A stretch of 64,000 bases of DNA from Lates calcarifer (taxonomy: Eukaryota; Chordata; Actinopteri; Centropomidae), in contig NC_066848.1 in NCBI RefSeq assembly GCF_001640805.2, forward strand, positions 21,279,582 to 21,343,581. The letters run 5' to 3'. The first letter of the stretch is position 1; the number at the start of each line of letters is the position of its first letter. Below are positions 27,174 through 37,000 of the stretch, piece by piece. A program made the translations under genes and the position numbers. The notes beneath the pieces were generated by a model. It ran no database searches and was not told the origin of the DNA. It saw only the letters and a list, made by a program, of their open reading frames with translations.

Positions 27174-30100
27174 AAATATGGAGTCTTTTGTAACAAAAAC
27201 CATCACCAATACCAATATGGTGGGATTGGGTCATACTGAAGCAGATTTTTCGCAGGTTGGTGTAGAGCTAGAGATAAACCCAGAGCCAAAACAGCTTTAA
27301 CTGCCTGACTTTAATGGAAACAACACTCTGTTTTGTGTGTGTGTCTGAATCAGACTGTGTGATTTAGGAGATTTAAGCCCTGTATCAGAGAGTGAGATTG
27401 GCAGGTTAGCCAGTTATCTTTGTGCTAAACACAGGCTTTCCAGTATAACAAAGCTGGCTTACTTGTACCCAGTGTAACCTTTTACTGTGCAGCTCAGAGG
27501 ATTGGGTAAAGGAAGCATATGACCAATCAAATCACTAGAAAACAGAGTCATCATTTCTACATGATCCTCAAGCATTATTAAGTTACAGACCAGATATAAC
27601 AAGCTTCTGTAGAACCATCTATTCTCTTCAAACATGGCCTCTTTCATCTGGAAGAAGGATGACCTTGTTTAAATGGAAACATAGTTACTGTTGCATGTCC
27701 AAAGGCTGGTGCTGCAGTGCCTTTTTAGAACAGTTGTTTTTTTTCCCACAGTCCAGTTGTTTCCCGTAGGCTTCTGGGTAAAAAAGGCAGAGTCCACTGA
27801 GATAAAGCAGACAGCCTAGATGAATATATGTGTTTAACTCATTAATTTTCGACATTTTACATCTCATGGTTTCATATGGCCACCAAGCTTGTAATGTCAC
27901 ACCCCCCTCACCTTGCTTTTTTTCCCTACAAGTCTACAATGATCTTGTACATGGCCTCTCTAGAATCCAAATTATGGAAATCTATCACAGTGCTGGCAAA
28001 CTTTAATTTTTGGTTAAAACTAAAGAGGAATTCTTGAAACGGCTCAACCATCTTTTTTTCCAAAAAAAAAAATTTCCACAACTTATGAAGCCAAAACCTC
28101 CTTGGCCACCACTACATTTTCTTTGTTAGTTTAGTAGTTACACTTTAAAAGAAAATGTATACTTCTGCATTGAAATCAATGCCATAGCTACAGCAAAGGC
28201 TCTGCATCAGTCCTATGCAGAAGTGTAAACTAAGTTTTATTTAGTTTAGTGTTACCAAGTTATTACTACTATTACAGCCCTGTGGTGATGATTTGAAGGA
28301 CCCTGTTGATGTAACATGTTCATGTGTGGGCTTTTGTAGGGATATGATCATTGCTTGCAAACAGGGTAAAATTTATCCCAACAACAAACCATGGGGGACC
28401 AAAGCTGTAAAGTCCAGCATACAGAAAAAGAAATTCGTTTTTTAAAAGGGAGATGCCTCTGACCTACAAATAGCTACTAAGGAGCTAAAAATGGAAATCC
28501 TAAAAGCAAAATGAGATTATAAAACTAAACTAGAGAACAAGATCAGCTCAGCCTGGTCTAGCATGAGAACTATAACAGGTCTCCAGAATTCAGAGAGCAG
28601 CAGTCAGGTCAGCTTGAATGGCTTCAACTCAGATACAGAGTGTGTTAATGCTTTTAATCATTGCTCTAATCGTTTTGATACTTTTGATTTTAGTCATGGA
28701 ATTCAGAAATGGAGTCACATACTTATAGAAAACCGGTACTTTAACATAAACCAAAGAGATGTGCATTAGGCCTTCCAGTCAGTAAGAGAGAACAAGGGTC
28801 ATGGACCAGACTGTGGTGGGTCTGTGGTTCACTACTTAAATCCTGTGCAAAAGAACTGAGTCCTGTTTTTCACTACATTTTTAACAAGTCCCTACAGGCA
28901 CAGCATGTACCTGAGGTCTGGAGAGATGTTGCGGTAGTCCCTGTTCCCAAATCCAGTTGCCAGCTTCAAGGCTGCTAATATCTATTTTTCAGGTCATGAT
29001 GCTAACAGGATGCTAACAGGATGCTAACTGTCACTGTGCAGAAGTGATACTTATGCGTTAGAGTTGGTGTGGTTTCAGCGCCTGTGGTTTCAGTGTCTGA
29101 GAGCAGAGAGGGCTCCTTATTTTGTCATGATTTTGAAACCTAATTTTATATATTTGCCGATTATTTTATTTTTATTTTTTTTGACCTTTTCAATTTTGCT
29201 GAGTGGTTAATAGCACATTTTTCTGTGGTGTGACTGACTCAGAATGCATAAGTATCACTTCCTACCCTTTGCACTCTGAGCTTCAGCTCCCTCCCTCTGG
29301 ATGCAGGTTTCCAAGGTTACAACAAAACAATATACAAACAGTTTGGTTCCAGCAGCCATCATGCAGATGAATAGGTTATAGCAACATTGCACAAGTAATT
29401 TTATTTCTGTAATTTTATTTTCATTTATCATTCAATCAATACATTTTTAGTTCTTGACTGATTTTATTTTAGCTAAAATCAATCAATTTTAACTAGTACT
29501 ATGTTTAACTGTTTTTAGTGACTCCTTGTTATTTTTGTTCAGTCTTAATGTTTTTCGTAAGGATTAGACCCCTGAGTACTTCAGTATATGTCACTGAGTT
29601 GACTGGAAAATGAGTGTTGGGTGAGTTGAGTGTAACATGGATGATGTATGTCAAATACCTGAGTTGTTGTTTTTAAATGTGTCTATGTATGAGGACTCAC
29701 TGACTGAAAATAAAATCTACCTACAGGTACAAATAAAGTAAACTGAACCTGATTTCCACTTCCATGTGTCATGTCTGCTGGCTTGAGCTGTTAATGATGA
29801 ATTAATGCATGCCTTGCTATCAGAAGAGTCACATACTAGTGAATGCTGAAAATATCAATATAAAACCAACTTTTTTCCCACATGGCTGCACAAAATTGTT
29901 GTGGATGGCAAACTAGTCTGAAGCTGTGGCAATTTGTTCTGGTAGCCAACCGTGACATTGCAACAAAGTAATCTCTGCAAACTAGGAGGATCCTGCATCT
30001 CAAATAGGTACTTCAGTTAGTATACTGACATGTTGTACACATGGTAGTACACTGTGTACTGCTTTCCACTGTCCACCAGAAATGACAAACACATCACCTG

Positions 30101-31517
30101 ACTGCTAGTGCCACCCACCAAACTATCTGCTGGCTGCTTGGTTTTGGTGCTGAAGACGTGTCATCCTTCCTTCCATTTTCACTAGTTTGAAAAGAATCTA
30201 GCCGGCCCCTCCCAGTAGCCAAGTAGCAACCATTGATGGCAAGAAGTGTCCATCATCCCACACTCAACTTTTTGACCGTTTTCAGTCACCATCCTGGTAC
30301 AAATACAGTGCAATGCATGTGTCTGTACTTGTCAGTGTGTGAATACACTTATGCACTCAAAATATCAGGAAACTGAGACACAGCAAGTGTTTTCATGATA
30401 GACCACCATAATAAGTTATACTATAGCTCAAACATAATACATGGTCAGTTACTGACCTCACTGACATGTTCTCAGCCTCTCTGCCATCTAATGAATGTGG
30501 AGCAAATTTCAGTGTTACTGCACCTTTAAGTCTGAATGCTGAAAAAAGCCTGATCCTGTTAGTAACTTGACGAAGATTTTGATGTTCAACCTGAAACCAC
30601 AAAGAAGACTAAAGCATTCAAGGAAACAGTGACAGGATGGTGGGTCAGTGTAGTGAGCAGTCCACGAATTAACACTAAACAATACACAGAATGCACAGAA
30701 CAATGTACAGAATAGATTAGTCAGTGTGTTCTGTGAAGCAGACCCACACCTTAGAACAGTTTGCCCTTCTATCAACACTGAGAGGACCCTGGGCTGCCCT
30801 CATATGAGGCTAACTTGTAAAATTTCACGTGCATCACGGTTCACATTCTCTTTAAACTACACTACATACAAAGTTATATCCACCGAACCTCACTGACATA
30901 TTAGTCCGTTTAGGATATGGGATGACGGCCAACACAACAAAAATCACTGATCGCCAGCTGAATAAGTTTGGAGCCATTGTTCATGATATAATTATCTATC
31001 ATATTCCAGTTCCAAGTCGGTGATCACTAAGAGATTTCATGTGTTGTTTTCCGCAGCTTCACCCGCTCCCATTATCGCATTTCACAACAACGTTAGACCT
31101 CGGGAGGCGACACCAACACCAACTCCAAACACGACTGAGATTTGAGTTTAAAACACGAGCAGAAATGTGCTGCTACTGAGGACATGTGAAATCCACGATA
31201 TCATCTGCACACACGCTGTCTCAGTAACCTGACACCAAAGACATTCTGGAACATTGTTAAAGCTGATGCGAAGTTTTTTTTTTTTTTTTTTACAGTTTTC
31301 CCTCCAGCTGTTTCAGCAGTTACCACCCAGCAAGTTACGAGTTTCAGAGCTCACGTCAACGTGGGGCAAGATGGAAGTTGGCAAATGTGAAACTTTGTTG
31401 TGACACATGTTCATCGTTACAGTTGTTTTTACGTTAAAGAAAGTGCAGGTTACCTGTTAAGAGCGTGGAGGGCAGCAGAAAGCAGTAGAAGAGCCAGACA
31501 ATCACCTGAAGATCCAT
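66..31517 (-). CDS. piezo1: Piezo-type mechanosensitive ion channel 1, first five coding exons (gene continues past the left edge)
   Basis: Piezo1 is a trimeric plasma-membrane cation channel opened by membrane tension. The coding exons read on the minus strand are 31517-31454 (ATG at 31517), 11843-11748, 5629-5464, 5057-4916 and 313-66, all with AG/GT borders and matching phases. Exons 1-4 encode the first membrane helices of the N-terminal blade: a hydrophobic start (MDLQVIVWLFYCFLLP), a leucine-rich second helix, then GHTGRFIRAVF and CSQWDTITRHIGISR, which closely match the same part of human PIEZO1. Exon 4 reads PDLGVCTVALITVILCSRLVRN. Exon 5 holds an acidic Asp/Glu linker, EEVSTATKAKQLAEHLKAKL and GRVLAISLLALAG, but these three parts lie in three frames, so the exon carries two apparent 1-bp deletions (see findings). 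Only the N-terminal few percent of the roughly 2,500-residue protein is here. Piezo2 is less likely because cdt1 and aprt are adjacent. Confidence 0.95.
785..1027 (-). mobile_element. Possible LINE reverse-transcriptase scrap
   Basis: The minus-strand frame contains DFSSAFD followed by WTKSYLSDSIQEF. These resemble the catalytic motif A and the next block of fish LINE reverse transcriptases, with the spacing between them shortened. The piece is too short and decayed to place in a family. Confidence 0.35.
1318..1372 (+). repeat. 3' tail of a tRNA-like fish SINE
   Basis: The sequence runs from CGTGACCTGTGAGGATAAGC into GAAAATGGATGGATG. This is the 3' end common to the SINE-like repeat also seen at 2466-2590 and 22355-22690, ending in the typical ATGG-type tail. 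Confidence 0.6.
2466..2590 (+). repeat. 3' half of a tRNA-like fish SINE
   Basis: The stretch GATAGACTGGCAATCTGTCC through GTCAGCTGGGATTAGCTCCA and a TGGATGG tail matches the 3' half of the better-preserved copy at 22355-22690. The tRNA-like 5' head is missing. Confidence 0.6.
3040..3200 (+). repeat. tRNA-derived SINE
   Basis: It opens with CCAGTGGCTCACCTGGTTAG, which looks like an A box. This is followed about 50 bp later by GGATTTGAATCC, a B-box-like block, and then by a C/T-rich body ending TTTCCTGTCTATCTGCACTA. The order and spacing are those of a degraded teleost tRNA-derived SINE. It is not a functional tRNA gene, because no acceptor stem or anticodon arm can be folded. Confidence 0.6.
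3223..3310 (+). repeat. Left end of a TATGCCTC-terminal MITE family
   Basis: TATGCTTCTGCCAGCCAGTC and the following CAGTTGCAG match the left end of the complete copy at 14451-14802. The copy fades into unique sequence after about 90 bp. Confidence 0.45.
4079..4101 (+). repeat. (GA)n microsatellite
   Basis: A pure GA dinucleotide run of about 11 units, inside piezo1 intron 4. Confidence 0.9.
5058..5463 (-). other. piezo1 intron 3
   Basis: A 406-bp intron between exons 3 and 4. It is AT-rich with a pyrimidine stretch, and I see no element in it. Confidence 0.85.
7124..7184 (+). repeat. (TG)n microsatellite
   Basis: About 30 pure TG units in piezo1 intron 2. Confidence 0.95.
8200..8244 (+). 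repeat. Poly-T run followed by G-rich block
   Basis: A T homopolymer of about 24 bases runs directly into GGGGTGGGGGTGGGGGGGTG. The block has three long G runs plus a short one, so G-quadruplex formation is possible but not clear-cut. Confidence 0.8.
9669..9722 (+). repeat. (TG)n microsatellite
   Basis: About 27 TG units in piezo1 intron 2. The 170-codon open frame that crosses it has Val-Cys repeats and no recognisable domain. Confidence 0.95.
14451..14802 (+). mobile_element. MITE-like repeat with TATGCCTC inverted ends
   Basis: The left end TATGCCTCCACCAACCAGTC and right end CACAGAGGCATA form inverted termini about 350 bp apart. The interior includes GAGATATCACATTCACAAGA and AATGGGACGGACATATAGAC, which recur in reverse orientation at 20521-20640. 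Another left end lies at 3223. There is no coding capacity. I recognise it as a dispersed teleost repeat but cannot name a superfamily, and no target duplication is evident. Confidence 0.55.
15505..16180 (+). mobile_element. Vestigial mariner-type transposon
   Basis: Fragments of a mariner transposase are spread over several frames: VYSYDPETKQQPSQ near 15795, then SPNLASCNFFLFPKMKFKLR near 15915-15975. In active mariners the latter block carries the third catalytic aspartate (SPDLAP). Here it is Asn, so the residue is lost. The sequence between the two blocks is shortened. The left flank GAGGCGCAATCAAAAAGTC may be the decayed terminal repeat. The element is clearly dead. Confidence 0.7.
16290..16415 (+). 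mobile_element. 3' end of an L2-type LINE
   Basis: GTTGGGTCTCTCTTTGTAAA, GGTCTAGACCTACTCTATAT, GAAAAGTGCTGTTGTGATTT and a GGTGCTATATTAATTATT end match, in opposite orientation, the 3' region of the L2-type LINE at 51170-52735. Only the 3' UTR remains. Confidence 0.6.
17655..17830 (+). mobile_element. LINE 3' end with (CTTGAAT)n tail
   Basis: The stretch GTGCACAGCAATTTCCCTCG, then GGAAAAATAAAGTTTCTTGA and four CTTGAAT units, is the typical 3' terminus of a teleost LINE whose tail is a short tandem repeat. No coding part is attached. Confidence 0.6.
19000..19290 (+). mobile_element. LINE reverse-transcriptase remnant
   Basis: The plus strand reads VNGQQIQAVGENKYLGIYSD then NKLKWRCHTDF. This is the conserved 'KYLG ... 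D' block that follows the catalytic domain of fish LINE reverse transcriptases. The frame then breaks several times, though traces of the next block (ESLMAFC) can be followed to about 19260. Confidence 0.6.
19483..19510 (+). repeat. Tc1-like terminal repeat (left orientation)
   Basis: TACAGTGGGGTCCAAAAGTC begins at a TA dinucleotide and matches, in inverted orientation, the block ending at 23680. This is a typical Tc1/mariner-class end. No transposase was recognised between the two. Confidence 0.55.
20521..20640 (-). repeat. Partial copy of the TATGCCTC MITE family
   Basis: Read on the minus strand it contains GAGATATCACATTCATAAGA and AATGGGACGGACGAATAGAC, closely matching the interior of the repeat at 14451-14802. 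The ends are missing. Confidence 0.5.
21788..21827 (+). repeat. (TG)n microsatellite
   Basis: About 20 TG units in piezo1 intron 1. Confidence 0.95.
22355..22690 (+). repeat. tRNA-like SINE, near full length
   Basis: The head GATGCAGTGGTTAGCACTGT (A-box-like) is followed by GGTTCTGGGTTCAAACCCC (B-box-like), the body GTTCTCCCTGTACCTGTGTG, AGCTGGGATAGGCCCCAGCC and an AATGAATGACTGAATG tail. It is the best-preserved copy of a family also seen as tails at 1318 and 2466, and in reverse at 53636. It is not a functional tRNA. Confidence 0.7.
22907..22959. repeat. Perfect 22-bp inverted repeat (hairpin, 9-nt loop)
   Basis: The arm 22907-22928 (AGAGAAGATTAGGCATAAAG plus AG) is followed by nine bases and then by its exact reverse complement at 22938-22959. 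The flanks do not pair. Nothing in it suggests a mobile-element family. Confidence 0.9.
23653..23680 (-). repeat. Tc1-like terminal repeat (right orientation)
   Basis: On the minus strand it starts TACAGTGGGGTCCAAAAGTC and continues TGAGACC. The first 20 bases are identical to the block at 19483. It ends at a TA, as Tc1-class elements do. Whether the two are ends of one interrupted element or of two separate short copies cannot be decided here. Confidence 0.55.
24765..24825 (-). repeat. LINE 3' tail remnant
   Basis: Read on the minus strand, CTGAGGGAGTCATCCCAAAG and GGATCACTAAAGTCTGTCTG resemble the 3' end of teleost LINEs that end in a short repeat, here GTCTGA. Only about 60 bp remain. Confidence 0.4.
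25149..25394 (+). mobile_element. hAT-type MITE with 8-bp target duplication
   Basis: The left end CAGTGTTTCTCAAACTGGGG and right end TTTTGAGTACCACTG form the inverted CAGTG-type termini typical of hAT elements. They are flanked by CAATGTAC (25141-25148) and CAATATAC (25395-25402), an 8-bp duplication with one mismatch. The 246-bp element has no coding capacity, so it is non-autonomous. A run of eleven G lies just inside the left end. Confidence 0.75.
27097..27172 (+). repeat. Compound (CA)n/(TC)n microsatellite
   Basis: Two CA runs separated by a TC-rich segment. The second run has about 20 units. Confidence 0.95.
28155..28232. repeat. Imperfect hairpin, possible MITE remnant
   Basis: TATACTTCTGCAT near 28158 and ATGCAGAAGTGTAAAC near 28215 are inverted copies enclosing about 45 bp. 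The compact size suggests a short foldback element, but no target duplication is clear. Confidence 0.4.
28390..28985 (+). mobile_element. LINE reverse-transcriptase N-terminal fragment
   Basis: Plus-strand frames read KLENKISSAWSSMRTITGLQ, then a region ending NRFDTFDFSHGIQ, and further on LSPVFHYIFNKSLQAQ and HVPEVWRDVAVVPVPKSS. These are the segments just upstream of, and at the start of, the reverse transcriptase domain of fish LINEs. Stops and frame changes separate them, and the catalytic YxDD region is absent. The fragment lies antisense to piezo1. Confidence 0.7.
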
Positions 31518-33908
31518 GTCAGAGCTGATCAATGCTCACTCCCCACTGATCAATACCGATATATCAATAACTACTGCAGATCAGAGCTGAGACACTGGTG
31601 AACGGCTCCATCGGGGTTGATTGATAAAAAGTGACAGAGGATTGAATAGGCCATTATTCCGATATGCGGTCATGATCCCCCATCAAAACAACAAAAACCT
31701 TCAGTGAAAAGTGCTCAGGATCAGACAAAAGCTCCCGATTAGTCGACTGCGTTGATCTTCCCGGGTGTTCGTGGCTCTCATATCGACTCGTTTCAGTGAA
31801 GCCAAGTGTGAGGAAGAAAAGTTTTGTTGCATGTGTTCCTTCGGAGGGGCCCAGTCTGAAGTAACAGTGTTGTAGGTGGAAAATGTGATTCACAGGCAAG
31901 TCAGTCAGAAGGGCGTTCATAGAGGAGCTATTCTCTACTGAGCTGCTGCCGCCGCTTCTGCTGGTCACCTCCCTGCTGCAAATAGCTTATATGACTGTGA
32001 CTCCCAGCACAGTTAACGCTGCGTTACCACTGCTGTTTTATTCGAAAGTTTTGTACAAAGCGTATGCTCAGTAAAGACATATATGGAAGAACTGTCAAAA
32101 TGACTAGTACTGGTTACTGCTGCTATTAGTGTGGCATAGGTTTGACATTTCTAAAATGACCACGTCAATCAATACTGACGCTAGAAAGTGGATCTTACTT
32201 GAAGCTACAATATATCTGCCCCACCTGACACCAAGATAGACGGCACTGTGTGTTTCAGTGGCGCCCCCTAGTGTACAAATAAACCCAGTAAAACATGGAG
32301 CCTCTGACGGTGTCAGTGTGAAGAGAAGCCCGGGTCAGGGGTCTCTCTCTGACTCTCTGAGTGTGATATTTACTTGTCGCTGGTTAAGGTTCCCTCTCAG
32401 ACTGGATCGCTTTATTGTAAGGATTTTCAGAGACCCAAGGAGATGAGAGCAGGCTTTCCAAAATAAGTGACTCCTAAACATTGGCCCTCACTTCTTTGTG
32501 GAAGAAAACTCAAGTCTTACAAGAAAGAGTTGAGTAAAATTTAAATATGGAGACAAACCACTTATTTTATATCTTCAATGCCCCATAAGCCTTTAATAAG
32601 AACCAGCAGTGTGTATACAGTCGGCTGGTAAGTCACTCAGTGGTGAAGATGTTGACTTTAATCCTGTTACTCTATTGTTGTTGGTGATCCAGTTAGGTAA
32701 TGTGACAATGATCAAACTGCTGAATGTTGGGTAGGAAGTTTAAAATATATCAAAGTATTATAATCTGCTGTTAGCGTTCTTTCACTGTTTGTTTTGAAAG
32801 TAGAATCTAATATGTAAATAACCCAATGTTTTTCTTTTGCTTGTAAGAGACCAAGGGCCAGACAAGGACACAGCTGTAGAAACACTGACAGTGCTGTAAA
32901 AACATCAGCTCCAAAAAAGGCTAATAATGAAAATACCTGCAGCAGTCTCTACGCCATTGATCATGAACTGTGAGGCAGGTGATGATTAATCATGTCCTTA
33001 CATTGTTTTCAGACATTCAGACTCAGCCTAGGGTTGTAATACCAGGACAGAATTCATTTCAAATTTCATGTTAAACTTCAACAAAATAAATATATGTGCA
33101 CTCAATTTAGACATATTTTAAAATAAAATTAGATGCTATTTAAGATTTGAACTAAAATATAGGTGAATTAAAATATAATAACAGCAACATTTGATTGCTC
33201 ATTCTCAGCTGCAGAGGCTGATGAAGTGTAAAACTCTGTGCATTCAGGGCCCAGTCTGCTGCATCTCATTCATGTTTTTATCTTCTCATCTTTCTGGAAT
33301 GAGTGAACTCTCTCTTTCATGTCCCAGGATTGTTCAAATTGCAACAGATTAGATTACATGGATTTAGGCCACCAAATCACATGACAACCTGCTATGTTTA
33401 CAGAGGGTATTAAACTGCTGTGACCCAGCCTTTTAGAGGACCTAATAAAGTCATTCTTATGCCTGATGTGAATGAGTTAAATCACTGATATTTTAAACAG
33501 CCTGCTGTCAGTATATAATGTTACCATATGTAATACACAGTGTACATTATTCATGTATTATGCGTGTATTAAATATACAGTTCTGTTTAACATCCATAGA
33601 CTGTTTTTGAGAATATGGCTCTGACTTTTTCTAATATGCAGTCGATTACAGAATATTCCCATCTATATCTCTGCAAATTCATTTGTTTTACTGGGATAAT
33701 AAGAGAGGGAAACACATATTTCAGAAAAAGAAAAAGTCGAAGAATCAATCAATCAAAGACATAACCGAGCCAACAACAGGTCAAATGTTTATTGGGACTT
33801 TTTGTAAAATAGCACAGTGACATTTAAATCGAAATCGTGTCTTTAAACACTGCTCCATTCATCAACACGTCCCAGTTCTCTTTTATCATCCTACCACGTG
33901 GCCAGGAT

Positions 33909-33918
33909 GGGGCGTGGC
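33909..33918 (+). promoter_or_regulatory. GC/CACCC-type box of the cdt1 promoter
   Basis: GGGGCGTGGC fits an Sp1/KLF site and lies just upstream of the E2F palindrome, about 165 bp before the cdt1 start codon. Confidence 0.5.
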
Positions 33919-33923
33919 TTTGT

Positions 33924-33935
33924 TTTCGCGCGAAA
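33924..33935. promoter_or_regulatory. Perfect E2F palindrome in the cdt1 promoter
   Basis: TTTCGCGCGAAA is a perfect 12-bp palindrome matching the E2F/DP consensus in both directions, placed 149 bp before the cdt1 ATG. CDT1 is a known E2F target in mammals, so S-phase-linked control fits. The site was identified by sequence only. Confidence 0.8.
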
Positions 33936-34083
33936 GTTCTTTTCTTCTTCCTGTGAAACGTGAACATTTCCGGAGACCTATTGTTGACGGACGGTATTTA
34001 TATCTTTACCTTGGTTTGCAGGAGAAGTATTGGTGCAGTTTTGTCGCTCTGTGGTTCTCGTGCCCACCCCAGGCAGCAGCAAA

Positions 34084-37000
34084 ATGTCTCAGGCTCGAGT
34101 TACTGATTTCTTTTCCCAGAGAAAAAAAGGCATCGCCGGTCCGGTTAAACCAGCCAAGCAGCGCAGCCGTGACTCTTGTGCCATCAGCGCCAATGTTACC
34201 AGCACACGTTCAAGATCCGCTAAAAACAAAGGTGATTTCCTTTGTTCGTCATCTGTCCACGAAGAGTTTGTCCGAGTTATCGACGAAGCTGCGGGACTAA
34301 ACGATGGAGAATCTGCTGTGAGCCACACCGCTGAAGATTTCCACCCCAGTCCCCGGACACCAAAGCGGACTTCGGTCGACGCAGAGTTTGACCTCGGGGC
34401 AGCCGTGTTTTCAGCCACCGCCAACCACAGCACGGCCAAGAAGAGACGGCAAGTGAAGGCCGATAGAGACGCTAAAGCTAATGCCCCGGAGAAAACAACA
34501 AGGAGAACAGCCAGGAAAAAACTGGTCCTCCCTCAAGACGAACCAGAGGTAATGTTGTTCTGAGCTGCAAATTTCTGACACCCTCCTCCAATGAAATGTC
34601 TGTGCCTCGCCCAGGTTAATGTTTAAAAGTTTGTATTCAAACAAAGATGGCAGCCACTTTATTTGTTTTTAATTGCCTGCGAAATTTTAACGAGAACGGT
34701 TAAGAGGTGTAATTCCACATATTACGTGTATATGTAACACATACACTAAATGTTAACAGTGCTGGAGTGTAAGTATAAGTAAGTGAACCCGTGGGTTTAA
34801 TAACCAAAAGAACCTCTTTTGGCAGCATATGTGTTGCTGTGTGTTCCGCTCAAACAGCTCTATAAGTCCACAAAACACTGTCCCAGGAGCTGTGGACTGC
34901 CAGGCTGCTCTGTGGCAAACTTCAGGCGAGCACTGATGTGTTTTTCCGGAGAGTAACTGCTTCTGCCATGGACGCCATCTATCATTATTTGCGTGTCCTA
35001 GACTAATGAATAGAGATGTTAATCCGCTCCAGTGATACCTTTATCCGTTTCGTTAGACTTGTTATTAGCTCACCGAACCTTCTGCACTTGTACCGTTTGT
35101 GGGCACCCACCTCTAGGGAGTAATCACGGAACTAAATGGTCTCCTTTTATAAACAGTTAGTGTGACTGTGAACTGATGAGATTACTTTGTAATCCTTTAC
35201 AGCTTTATGCAAAAAGTCGTGATCATTGATCTTCTGAGATCTCTTTTTTGGCAAGGCATGGTTCTCATCAGGATATATTTCTTGTGAACAGCAAATGTGT
35301 GAGTGTTTTCTTTAAGTTGCAATGGAAGTTTACAGAAGGTAGGCATTCTTCAGGTTGACGATGTGCTTTGTGCTGTGTCAAAGCAGCTGTAAGTTACACT
35401 CCCAATTTGGTTCATTGACTGGAGTCCATTTAGCTTTTGTTGGGGTCATTAGCTTAGATGTTGCATACCTTTTCCAGCCTACGCTGCAAACAACTGAATG
35501 ATGTATTCAACTGTTTGAAGGTTATTGGTTAAAATAGATTGTGTATGTTCATAAGTGTAGCTTAGATGAAAACCTGACAAAGTTATACATAAATAAAGAT
35601 GTTTCTAAAAGGTCACTTACTTTTTCTTGCCACCGTGTACAGTTATGTTGCACATGTATAACAATCATGACAGTGGCGCCTGAGTAAAATCTGTTTTGTT
35701 GTGTATGTCCAGGTTGCAGCCCAGCCCCTGCTAAGTGAAGAGACCCAACAGGTCCCAGCTGCAGCAGCTCCTGTGTCTGGACAGAATATTGAGAACCATG
35801 AAGAGGTCATCAGCAAGAACACTGTAGAACGGGCCAGCAAGGTAACACAGGCTCGTACAATTAAGTTAAAAGTCTAAAGAAGCATATGGCGAAACCAATA
35901 CTGTGTGGAGAAGGGAGAAAGTTACCCTAGTACTGTTGTATTAACACTGCTGATGTCATTACCAATGTTGTTTTTGTGTACAGGCTGTTGATCATGGTAG
36001 TGTGCTGGAGTGTGCTGTTCCCCAGAAAGCTAGCAGTGTAGCCTCATTCAGATGACTCTGCAAAGCTACAAGCTAGCTCTAGCATGTGTTTGTGACTTTG
36101 TGACTGAGAGATAGAAGTCTGATATGGCTGTGGAAACTCAATTCAAATGACATGTATAATGATATATGGTGTTATTCTGTATTTTTCATATGGTTCACAA
36201 ATCCCACGAAAAACTCCTAAGCTGTTAATGTGTCAACCCCAACACCACTATTCATGTGTTTTAATAGTTTTAGAGAAAGTGAGGTAAAATATCAGACTTT
36301 GATACATACACAATACTTGTAAGTAGGATCCATTTATTCCTAGTTTAGCTCTGTACATGGGATTAGCTAACAACAAGAAAAACAGAGAATTCAGTTTCCA
36401 CACTTAAAAAGTTCTGAATTAATCAGCATTCCAACCTGTCTTTCTGCCAGGCTCTGAGTAAAGAGGACCACGCAGCCCTCAAGTCTCGCCTTCAGAGGAT
36501 CAAGAAGCGTGCTGAGGAAATAACCAACATAGCTTCAGCTTCCACATCCTCCTCTGTCTCTTCTCCAGCTGGTCCAGCACCTAACAGTACGATCTCCCCT
36601 GTCCCCCAAAATGACAAATCCCCTACCTCTGATGCTAACGCTCTTAAGCTCACTGTAGCACGAGCCAAAGAGCTTGCAGCTAGAGCTCAGAGAAGAAAAG
36701 AAGAGAGAGAGGCTGAGGAGAGTGAACAGAGTGAGACACAAACCCAGAGCAGGTGAGCATATACATACATATACTTACGGGGAGCCAAAATTTTCAACAA
36801 TACCAATGTCTACTTATTAACCTGATTATTAAGTCCAAATTGGAAGTCAGTGTTTTTTTTTCCTCTCTTACCCCCCAGTACTGAGCCGCCAGCATACCAG
36901 CGGTACCACACTCTCGCCCAGGCAGTCCCCCCAGGCCTCTCCCTGCCCTACCAGTATAAGGTGCTGGCTGAGATGTTTAGGAGTATGGACACTGTGGTTG

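Larger units (their letters stand above)
11844..31453 (-). other. piezo1 intron 1 (about 19.6 kb)
   Basis: This very long first intron separates the 64-bp first coding exon from exon 2. It contains most of the mobile-element debris of the left half: a MITE at 14451-14802, a mariner remnant at 15505-16180, LINE pieces at 16290-16415, 17655-17830, 19000-19290 and 28390-28985, a SINE at 22355-22690, a hAT MITE at 25149-25394, Tc1-like ends at 19483 and 23680, a perfect hairpin at 22907-22959 and several TG/CA runs. I see no nested gene. Large first introns commonly carry enhancers, but none can be recognised from sequence alone. Confidence 0.85.
31518..34083. promoter_or_regulatory. Head-to-head intergenic region between piezo1 and cdt1
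   Basis: About 2.6 kb separate the two start codons. The piezo1 side (about 31000-31980 on the minus strand) is richer in CG dinucleotides than its surroundings and should hold the piezo1 5' UTR and promoter. The middle, 32000-33850, is AT-rich with no recognised element. The cdt1 side has an E2F palindrome and a GC box just before the gene. Exact transcription starts cannot be set from sequence. Confidence 0.6.

Noticed and set aside
34030..34083. Upstream in-frame ATG for cdt1
   Set aside because: CDT1 proteins begin directly before the PCNA-binding degron. The 18 extra residues have no counterpart that I know of in the family.
33914..34300. Alternative 128-codon frame starting upstream of cdt1
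   Set aside because: It overlaps the cdt1 promoter and first exon in another frame. The CDT1 degron and later exons fix the correct frame.
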